The position numbers were made by a program, and so were the translations under genes. 40,928 nucleotides of DNA from CAVQEK01 sp964596645 (GTDB taxonomy: Bacteria > Bacteroidota > Bacteroidia > Cytophagales > Cyclobacteriaceae): contig CAZQVB010000037.1 in the NCBI GenBank assembly GCA_964596645.1, positions 1 through 40,928 on the forward strand, in the 5' to 3' direction. Shown piece by piece: positions 36,001 through 40,928 of the stretch. The notes under the pieces are model-generated. The model ran no database searches. It saw nothing but the letters and a program-made list of their open reading frames with translations, and was not told the DNA's origin. How positions within the stretch are numbered: position 1 is the stretch's first letter; every line of letters begins with the position of its first letter.

Positions 36001-36914
36001 AACTGGTGGCATTTCCCCGCGATTTTATTGGCAGAAATGTGGAGGATATTTTCGAGGCCCAACTGGCCAGCGCATTCTTCAGGCACCTCAATATGGCTTT
36101 TGCCACCAGGCAGGTGCAAATATTTGAATACGACTTGCAGGTGAAAAGCCGAGTGCAATACTACGAGGCCCGCATGATCGTGACTTCGGAAGATGAGCTG
36201 CTTGCCATAGTGCGCAACGTGACGGATCGCAAGCTGGCCGAGCTGGCATTGCGCGAAAGCGAAGAGCGCTTTCGCGAACTGGCAGAGCGCACCCGCGATG
36301 TATTCCTGCTGTACGAAACACAAGGTAAAATCCTGTACATCAGCCCCAACTTTGAGAAGCTGGTAGAGCGCGACCTGGAGCAGTTTTATGCCCAACCCGG
36401 CGTAGCGCTGGAGTGGCTTCACCCCGAAGACAGGGAATGGCTTATTCCCAAACTGAAAGAAGCGCGAAGCAGTGGCGCTTCTTCTATGGACTTCCAGTTC
36501 AGGATAATAACCGGCAAAGGTAAGGAGCGCTGGATATGGTACAGGGAAAACACCATTAGAACCAAAGAGAAGGGGCAGAATGAGAGAAAAGCTGCGGTGA
36601 TCACCGACATAAGCCAGAGCAAAATAGCCGAGCAAAACCTGCAGGAAGCTAAGGAGCAGGCCGAGCGGGCAAACAGGGCCAAAAGTGCTTTTCTTGCCAA
36701 TATATCCCACGAGATACGCACCCCCATGAATGCCGTGCTGGGCTTTGCAGACCTGCTCACCACCAGAATTACCGATGGCGATCAGCGCAATTATCTGCGT
36801 GCCATCAAGATTAGCGGCGAAGCACTGCTGATGCTCATCAACGACATACTGGACCTGTCGAAGATAGAAGCCGAAAAAATGATGATAAGGCCGTCTTACG
36901 TTAAAATTAAATGA
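33069..36914 (+). CDS. Multi-PAS sensor histidine kinase, N-terminal part (frameshifted)
   Basis: 1281 residues, cytoplasmic. A GAF-like region (about 1-175) is followed by eight PAS/PAC domains beginning near residues 187, 311, 432, 552, 675, 809, 943 and 1063. Most are joined by A-L-R-E-S-E-x-R-F-R linkers. HisKA has NISHEIRTPMN with His1214 as phospho-acceptor. The frame then ends at 36912-36914 in the linker before the ATPase domain. The sequence continues sensibly in the +1 frame (NDLFDELWQIF) into the next reading frame, so one extra A at 36909-36911 splits a single kinase gene of about 1,680 codons. It lacks membrane helices, so it senses intracellular or diffusible signals. First gene of the two-kinase unit. 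Confidence 0.85.
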   Translation: MGELASAGDQWQEQVLLIPLLECITSIHADLQKALFDEPDTNRISDRLCKALQAQKVYFLKAYSSKAGISFQRKPSEDAQSPPAGFTLRDSEDQSSFRLLRKHCVLQLDRLPACQAIIGALGLPEGGQQLALSVRSGNLFWGMFVVHGPHRISHSGILHHLVSLCEAISSHIKNQRGLLRERASKHSFEKVFERSSLGFVIGDADGNILSFNSTFQRLTGYANNELYLLSYAQLTHPDDLTREMELLIKLVSSKIEYYVIEKRYMRKDGSVVWVRVHLSSVYSDKEVLQYVVAIIENIDAIKQTQDALQKSEERFRLITEYVPAYILTLNRQGEIMYLNKARGGLQIQDVTHRNIVEFVDEKYRTAVQDKLEKVYELGTTQKVDAAYTSPVHGKSYFETTLTPLFNGSNIDSVISIVHDITDRVLAEKALRESEMRFRSLSGFAFEGIALHDMGVLIDCNETLERMTGYSRAELIGRNIVEIMGTPVSKPILKAKLQSNADTDVYEAEMRNKQGRVIPLEIEYKNVQVKGKTLRVTAIRDISERKKNEMEIRKLSAAVEQSPANIVITDLNGKIEYANRAVAETTGYSMKELMGENPNILKTDHHETKYYEELWNTIKTGKVWTGEFKNRNKAGEHYWESAVVSPIFNERGDITHFLAIKEDITNKKAAEDALRESEARLRIISELATDYVYRAEIDENNQFYITWVSGAFSDISGYSVEEINAMPMNWFSIIHPDDQRSIIAAPLTDRSGDPTRHSEYRIFTKSGEIKWILDRVQPTWDDEQQRVVSLLGAAQNITAKKEAEIQLASNQEFLNSIIENLPIGLQIFNKDGYCMRMNGAMRSMIHLKNDEELFKQFNVFESEYIKDSGLPEVYKKAVQGEATLNFHYDINFDHKANRWSQQRGTRHMKGSIFPILTNTGKVVSVASLSEDITEIKNTERALVASEAKLYAILKTIPDFIFIFDQQGNFLNSFADDPKKLVAFPRDFIGRNVEDIFEAQLASAFFRHLNMAFATRQVQIFEYDLQVKSRVQYYEARMIVTSEDELLAIVRNVTDRKLAELALRESEERFRELAERTRDVFLLYETQGKILYISPNFEKLVERDLEQFYAQPGVALEWLHPEDREWLIPKLKEARSSGASSMDFQFRIITGKGKERWIWYRENTIRTKEKGQNERKAAVITDISQSKIAEQNLQEAKEQAERANRAKSAFLANISHEIRTPMNAVLGFADLLTTRITDGDQRNYLRAIKISGEALLMLINDILDLSKIEAEKMMIRPSYVKIK

Positions 36915-37002
36915 TCTATTCGACGAGCTATGGCAGATATTTATATTAAAAGCCCAAAGCAAGGGAGTAGCGCTCATTTTTGACATAGAAGAATGCAACG
37001 AC

Positions 37003-38118
37003 ATGTCGGTGTATATGGATGAGCAGCGGCTGAGGCAAATACTGCTCAACCTGGTGGGCAATGCCGTGAAGTTTACATCCGCCGGCCGCGTTGTGCTGCG
37101 CTGTAGTTGCGCCTGTGCTGACGACACGCGTACCACTGGCCAGCTGGTGATGGAAATAGAAGATACCGGCATAGGCATTGACGAAAATGACTTTGACATC
37201 ATTTTCGAATCATTCCGGCAATCGGGTGAAGTGGACGCACGCCGGCATGAGGGCACAGGCTTGGGTCTGGCCATTACCAAGCGACTTGTTTCGCTCATGG
37301 GCGGCACCATTGCTCTGACGAGCCAGCGCAGCAAAGGCAGTATTTTCACGGTCACATTTCCCAATGTGCAGCTCGATGTCAACGACGGCCTCGCAAAATC
37401 TTACTACGAATTCGACATCAACAGGCTGAATCTCAATGGAAAGCTCGTTTATCTCCTGTCAGAGAATGAAAGTTTTCAGGAGTTGATCAAACAGTTTTTG
37501 GTAGAATCGCTGGCACAGATAGTAGACAGCAGCGACGAGAAAGAGATCAGAAAAGCACTTTCCAGAAAGGCTCCGGATATATTTCTGGTAGAAGGCTGCG
37601 CCAGGCCCGATCGCTTGCTGCACCTGCTCAAATACATGAAGGGCCGTGACGCACTGCTCAACGTGCCCGTGTTGCTGATCACCAATCGCACGCAGGGCCA
37701 GTTGCCACAGCAAATCATACAATCGATACGATTATTGGTGAAAAAGCCTTTGAGCCTGTCTGACCTTCAGGAGAAATTGGCCACCGTGCTGGCTACACAA
37801 ACTGGCAAATTGACGGCGAAAAAGAAAACGACCTACGCCGGCGAATATACGCCGCTGGATGCTGCCAGCTACAAAAGATTATGTGATGAATACGCCGTTG
37901 CCTGCCGGTCTTCTTCCTTTGTGCAATTGGCGCAATTTGCAAAATCAATGATCAGTATTGGAAAAAATTTAAAAAATCCTGTCCTTCAGAAACACGGAAA
38001 AGAGCTATCTCATTTTGTGAAAAACTTTGATATTGACAATATAAACCTGACCTTAAAAATCACGCCCGACCTGCTGAAGACGTTGATAAAGGCGAAGGGT
38101 AATAAACTGAAACAATGA
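37003..38118 (+). CDS. Same kinase, C-terminal part: HATPase and degenerate receiver
   Basis: 371 residues from the first ATG in this frame. The natural product probably continues from the upstream frame at about 36910. HATPase residues are complete: LLNLVGNAVKFT, EDTGIGID and GTGLGLAITKR. After it comes a receiver-like domain (about 145-265) beginning GKLVYLLSEN. The phospho-acceptor Asp in the usual P-D-L-I-L-L-D is replaced (PDIFLVEGCA), while the late Lys (LVKKPLS) is kept. The last ~90 residues are a helical tail without a recognised HPt His motif. It overlaps the next kinase by 4 nt (ATGA). It would not work as a separate kinase because it lacks HisKA. Confidence 0.8.
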   Translation: MSVYMDEQRLRQILLNLVGNAVKFTSAGRVVLRCSCACADDTRTTGQLVMEIEDTGIGIDENDFDIIFESFRQSGEVDARRHEGTGLGLAITKRLVSLMGGTIALTSQRSKGSIFTVTFPNVQLDVNDGLAKSYYEFDINRLNLNGKLVYLLSENESFQELIKQFLVESLAQIVDSSDEKEIRKALSRKAPDIFLVEGCARPDRLLHLLKYMKGRDALLNVPVLLITNRTQGQLPQQIIQSIRLLVKKPLSLSDLQEKLATVLATQTGKLTAKKKTTYAGEYTPLDAASYKRLCDEYAVACRSSSFVQLAQFAKSMISIGKNLKNPVLQKHGKELSHFVKNFDIDNINLTLKITPDLLKTLIKAKGNKLKQ

Positions 38119-39251
38119 GCAAACCGAAGCCACATAACGTACTGATTGTAGACGACGTAGCGAAAAATATACAGTTGGTGGCCAGCTTTCTTCAGGAGGC
38201 AGGATATGAAATCAACTTTGCACTCAACGGCAAAATGGCCATCGAACATGCGCAAAGTCAGCCTTTAGATTTGATACTGCTGGACATTATGATGCCCGAT
38301 ATGGATGGTTTTCAGGTATGCGAGGTGCTCAAACAAAATGCTGCGACCAAAGAAATACCCATCATTTTTCTCACCGCCAAAACAGACGTCGACAGCATTA
38401 CGAAAGCCTTTAGCCTGGGCGGAGTTGATTACATCACCAAGCCGTTCAACAGGCAGGAGTTGCTCGCTCGTGTGAAAACCCACCTGCAGTTGAAAGACCA
38501 ACGTATGGCACTGGAGGAAATGAACGCAACCAAAAATAAATTTTTCTCCATCATAGCGCACGATTTGAAGTCGCCGCTGAATCAACTTCTCGGGCTGAGC
38601 AACCTGATGCAGCAATTGCTCGACCACGAGGAAACAGAAGAACTGCAGAAAGTGGTGAAGCTGATGCATGATTCAGCACGGCGCGGCAAAGATTTGCTCG
38701 ATAGCCTGTTGGAATGGTCGCGCGCCCAGCTCGACAGTGCACGATTGGAGCCTGCAGCATTCAATGTGCGACAAATGGCCGAAGAAGTGGTACAACTGAT
38801 GGGCCCTTTGGCCTGCGAAAAAAAAATCAGTATGGACATTTCCATTGATGCCACTATTGAGGCCTATGGCGATAGAAATATGATCACTACGGTATTGAGA
38901 AACCTCATTTCCAACGCGATAAAATTTACGGAGCAGAACGGAAGTGTGAAAATAAGTGCGCGCAAACAGCGCCACATGGTGGAAGTGGAGATAAAAGACG
39001 ACGGCATCGGCATGCATGAGCAGGATGTGTCGAAGCTTTTCCGGCTGGATGTAAACCCGATCACCATAGGCAAAAGCAAACAAAAAGGCACCGGACTGGG
39101 CCTGATCATTAGTAAAGAATTCGTTGAGAAAAACGGCGGTAGCATCAGCGCGCAAAGTGAAGATGGGAAGGGAAGTGCTTTTATTTTTACAATGACAGCT
39201 ACGGAGGCCGCCTTTTTGGAACATAGTACGCCTCATCATACCCTCACGTGA
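38115..39251 (+). CDS. REC-HisKA-HATPase hybrid signalling protein
   Basis: A 378-residue cytoplasmic protein. The receiver domain (7-125) has acidic pair D13-D14, phospho-acceptor Asp57 in LLDIMMPD, Thr87 and Lys109. The linker is a coiled coil. HisKA is IIAHDLKSPLNQ with His149, and HATPase has LISNAIKF, DDGIGM and GTGLGLIIS. The receiver-first layout suggests that it accepts phosphate from another kinase and then controls its own kinase. The overlapping upstream multi-PAS kinase is the natural donor candidate (inference). No DNA-binding output domain is encoded nearby. Confidence 0.9.
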   Translation: MSKPKPHNVLIVDDVAKNIQLVASFLQEAGYEINFALNGKMAIEHAQSQPLDLILLDIMMPDMDGFQVCEVLKQNAATKEIPIIFLTAKTDVDSITKAFSLGGVDYITKPFNRQELLARVKTHLQLKDQRMALEEMNATKNKFFSIIAHDLKSPLNQLLGLSNLMQQLLDHEETEELQKVVKLMHDSARRGKDLLDSLLEWSRAQLDSARLEPAAFNVRQMAEEVVQLMGPLACEKKISMDISIDATIEAYGDRNMITTVLRNLISNAIKFTEQNGSVKISARKQRHMVEVEIKDDGIGMHEQDVSKLFRLDVNPITIGKSKQKGTGLGLIISKEFVEKNGGSISAQSEDGKGSAFIFTMTATEAAFLEHSTPHHTLT

Positions 39252-39293
39252 GTTCAACGGTAAAGCAGCGCCAGGTTAGGGCACAATATACAA

Positions 39294-39323
39294 TTGTCAA
39301 AAAATTGTGTTTCTTACGCTTTG
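39294..39323 (+). promoter_or_regulatory. Possible promoter of the acidic lipoprotein
   Basis: TTG at 39294-39296 and TACGCTTTG at 39315-39323 approach the -33/-7 pair with an 18-bp spacer, but the -7 box has one extra base. ACAATT and AATTGT (39290-39295, 39303-39308) form a dyad overlapping it. Confidence 0.25.
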
Positions 39324-39408
39324 TGTCAAAACCGGCAGATGCCTTCCGGTGCTATCCGCAGCACTATTCTCAACAAATTCAATGCTTACCAACCTAAATT
39401 TCGATATC

Positions 39409-39723
39409 ATGAAATCATTGATTCTCTGCTCCCTGCTATGCACGCTGGTGCTGTTGCTGCCCAACTGCAAAAGTGACGACGATGACGACAACACGGAAAT
39501 TTGCGATAATACGATTGATGACGACGGCGATGGATTCATCGACCTGGATGACCTGGACTGCACCGAGACGGGCGATGAATGCAACAATACCCTCGACGAT
39601 GACGGCGACAGCTTCGTGGACCTGGCAGACTTCGACTGCACCGAGACGGGCCCGGAGTGCAGCAATGGTATAGACGATGATGGCGATGGCTTTGTAGATG
39701 ATGATGACCTCGACTGCCCCTAA
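39409..39723 (+). CDS. Small acidic lipoprotein with three Asp-rich calcium-type repeats
   Basis: 104 residues from the ATG at 39409. An upstream in-frame codon at 39307 is less likely, because the later start gives a clean signal peptide (LILCSLLCTLVLLLPNC). The Cys is followed by KSDDDDD, which resembles the Bacteroidota lipoprotein surface-export signal, although Asn at -1 of the lipobox is unusual. The mature part is three repeats of about 24 residues, each with C-x-N-x-(I/L)-DDDGD-x-F-(I/V)-D and ending in D-x-D-C. DxDxDG loops usually bind calcium, and paired Cys suggest a disulfide in each repeat. Likely surface exposed. Function unknown. Confidence 0.75.
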   Translation: MKSLILCSLLCTLVLLLPNCKSDDDDDNTEICDNTIDDDGDGFIDLDDLDCTETGDECNNTLDDDGDSFVDLADFDCTETGPECSNGIDDDGDGFVDDDDLDCP

Positions 39724-39915
39724 ACAGGACCGGTTTTGTACTGTATGTGATATTATTTTCTGCTCATAGGAAGAAGTATCCGAAGCCACTTCGCCCTGCA
39801 CAAGCTTCGGGCTTTGGTAGCCGTGCTTTAATAATAAGCATCACTGGGTAAGCTGGTGAGAAGAGACGCACTGCTCCAGAGAGCCTTTTGGCAGATTGTA
39901 ACTACCTTTTTCCTG

Positions 39916-40251
39916 TTTTTAGCGTTGGGACACCTTTAGATTTTTTATTGTATTCGCCGATCATCATCCTCGGAATTTTCCCCCGCTGGCGGGGGTAGGG
40001 GGTGGAAAATACCAAAATTCACATCATGGGACTGCCTTCTTCCAATAATTACCGATACAATAAGCATCTTGCCTCCAATGCCAATGATCTTCGGAAAAGT
40101 ATGACAAAAGCTGAAGCCTGCCTTTGGAAATATGTCCTTAAAGCAGGAGGCATGAAGGGCTTTACTTTCCGAAGGCAGCGACCAGTTCTCCAATACATTG
40201 CAGACTTCATGTGCAAAGAGTTGCAGCTGATTATTGAAGTTGATGGCATTA
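39916..40251. repeat. Direct repeat copy A (DUF559/REP unit)
   Basis: This stretch recurs at 40592-40928 with about a dozen substitutions and one indel, all before 40100. The last 152 bp (40100-40251) are identical. The unit begins with TTTTTAGCGTTGGGACACC, includes the 28-bp REP-like motif and the first part of a DUF559 gene. The copy spacing is 676-677 bp, so unit A runs directly into unit B as a tandem duplication. Confidence 0.9.
39979..40006 (+). repeat. 28-bp REP-like motif, left arm of inverted repeat (copy A)
   Basis: The core is CCCCCGCTGGCGGGGG, itself a hairpin, followed by TAGGGGGTGG. Its exact reverse complement is at 40472-40499 and a further identical copy is at 40656-40683. 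A GTG codon in frame with the nuclease gene lies inside it (40002). Confidence 0.92.
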
Positions 40252-40443
40252 CCCATACCTATGAGGAGGTAGCTGAAAAAGATAATCGGAAGCAAAGCTG
40301 CCCTGAAGACAGCCGGATTCACCGACGAAGAAGTACTTCATCATATTAATTCTGTCAATCAGAAAATAGAGGATCAGGTAATCAGGATAATGGAAACAAG
40401 TGGCATTACTCCCCGCATTCGCAGAAGGCAAAATAAAAGTTGA
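40026..40443 (+). pseudogene. DUF559 (Vsr-like) endonuclease gene, copy A, frameshifted
   Basis: The N-terminal ~90 codons from the ATG at 40026 encode a DUF559 protein: LRKSMTKAEACLWKYVLKAG, then TFRRQRPVLQYIADF and ELQLIIEVDGITH. The Asp, Glu-x-Asp and His residues expected of this PD-(D/E)XK-like fold are present. The frame runs out after EKDNRKQ, but the +1 frame continues the family sequence (AALKTAGFTDEEVLHHIN) to a stop at 40441-40443, so there is one extra A at 40294-40296. The usual VLRF between GFT and the next Thr is missing. A further shift at CCCC near 40411 would extend a protein through the right repeat arm to 40522. The uninterrupted frame itself stops at 40347-40349. Probably inactive. 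Confidence 0.8.
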
Positions 40444-40471
40444 CATACAACTGCCAGAAGACAAGCAAAGC

Positions 40472-40499
40472 TCCACCCCCTACCCCCGCCAGCGGGGGA
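40472..40499 (-). repeat. 28-bp REP-like motif, right arm of inverted repeat
   Basis: The exact reverse complement of 39979-40006. It lies 28 bp downstream of the repaired DUF559 stop, so the two arms enclose the gene at a distance of 465 bp. Confidence 0.92.
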
Positions 40500-40655
40500 C
40501 ATTGACGCTCCTCTGCGTGTAGCAACAATCTAAAACCAGAGAGAGCCTGCGCTCAGACGTTAAAATGGCAATCGAACTTCTATCTCTCCTATTTTTAGCG
40601 TTGGGACACCTTTAGATTTTTTATTCCATTCGCCGATCATCCTCCTGGGAATTTT

Positions 40656-40683
40656 TCCCCCGCTGGCGGGGGTAGGGGGTGGA
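40656..40683 (+). repeat. 28-bp REP-like motif of copy B
   Basis: Identical to 39979-40006 and in the same orientation, placed the same distance upstream of the copy B nuclease start. Confidence 0.92.
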
Positions 40684-40702
40684 AAATACCGAAATTCACA
40701 TC

Positions 40703-40928
40703 ATGGGACCGGCTTCTTCCAATAATTACCGATACAATAAGCATCACGCCTCCAATGCCAATGAGCTTCGGAAAAATATGACAAAAGCTGAAGCCTGCCT
40801 TTGGAAATATGTCCTTAAAGCAGGAGGCATGAAGGGCTTTACTTTCCGAAGGCAGCGACCAGTTCTCCAATACATTGCAGACTTCATGTGCAAAGAGTTG
40901 CAGCTGATTATTGAAGTTGATGGCATTA
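40703..40928 (+). CDS. DUF559 (Vsr-like) endonuclease, copy B (3' end outside window)
   Basis: 75 codons from the ATG at 40703 to the edge, uninterrupted: LRKNMTKAEACLWKYVLKAG, RRQRPVLQYIADF and LQLIIEVDG. The family is related to the very-short-patch repair (Vsr) endonuclease fold. Its biological role is not established, though it often appears in repeats. Compared with copy A it differs at a few N-terminal residues only (for example Pro-Ala for Leu-Pro after the first Gly). A GTG at 40679 inside the REP-like motif is an alternative start. Whether the C-terminus is intact cannot be seen here. Confidence 0.85.
   Translation, partial: MGPASSNNYRYNKHHASNANELRKNMTKAEACLWKYVLKAGGMKGFTFRRQRPVLQYIADFMCKELQLIIEVDGI

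Larger units (their letters stand above)
40592..40928. repeat. Direct repeat copy B, cut by the window edge
   Basis: The second copy of the unit at 39916-40251, starting at TTTTTAGCGTTGGGACACC. It continues past the right edge of the window. Confidence 0.9.

Noticed and set aside
35667..37382. Long minus-strand ORF of 571 codons
   Set aside because: It lies wholly opposite the multi-PAS kinase, has no domain pattern, and crosses the frameshift; a shadow of a GC-balanced gene.

Overview
The window looks like a draft-assembly fragment from a free-living, probably aquatic member of the Bacteroidota, most likely order Cytophagales. Signs of this are a C-terminal type IX secretion (T9SS) sorting domain on a giant surface protein, lipoproteins with an acidic export signal after the cysteine, a TTG...TAnnTTTG promoter, few clear Shine-Dalgarno sites, and families typical of that phylum (NtrY-like kinases, a SCO/DUF420/small-Cys-protein cluster, SiaC/DUF1987, Bacteroidota-type MlaEF). 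A 10-N gap lies at 257-266, and the right edge falls inside a duplicated sequence, as at a repeat-limited contig end.

Layout. 1-8035: the 3' part of a giant secreted repeat protein (PKD/Ig-like arrays, jelly-roll region, Omp28-like domain, T9SS signal). 8180-9657: an ABM-fold small protein overlapping an iron-containing alcohol dehydrogenase. 9779-12826: a Rof-like small protein, a lipoprotein sulfatase and a nucleoid-associated protein. 12950-14350: a cytochrome-oxidase-assembly-type trio (cysteine-less SCO-like protein, DUF420 membrane protein, CxxC membrane protein). 14451-21616: a large NtrY-like sensor kinase overlapping a 1151-residue predicted outer-membrane beta-barrel by one base. 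21608-23116 (minus): MlaF and MlaE lipid-transport subunits. 23436-24661: a short-chain dehydrogenase and a SiaC-family protein. 24712-30284 (minus): an unknown helical protein, a DsbD-type thiol reductase with a doubled N-terminal domain, and an M20 dipeptidase. 30404-30728: a promoter, a structured leader and tRNA-Gly(GCC)-tRNA-Leu(UAA). 30783-31701: an AT-richer two-gene islet. 31898-32908 (minus): a membrane-anchored protein with a DUF6973-like C-terminus. 33069-39251: an eight-PAS hybrid kinase broken by a one-base frameshift, translationally coupled to a REC-HisKA-HATPase kinase. 39409-39723: a tiny acidic lipoprotein with three Asp-rich repeats.

The most unusual part is 39916-40928. 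Two tandem copies (period about 676 bp) carry a DUF559 (Vsr-like) nuclease gene. The first copy is enclosed by a perfect 28-bp inverted repeat, and each arm of that repeat is itself a GC-rich REP-like hairpin. This resembles the way RAYT transposases sit between inverted REPs, but with a different nuclease family, and is my best candidate for a poorly described mobile or self-propagating element.

All functional calls come from reading motifs by eye; no database search was run.
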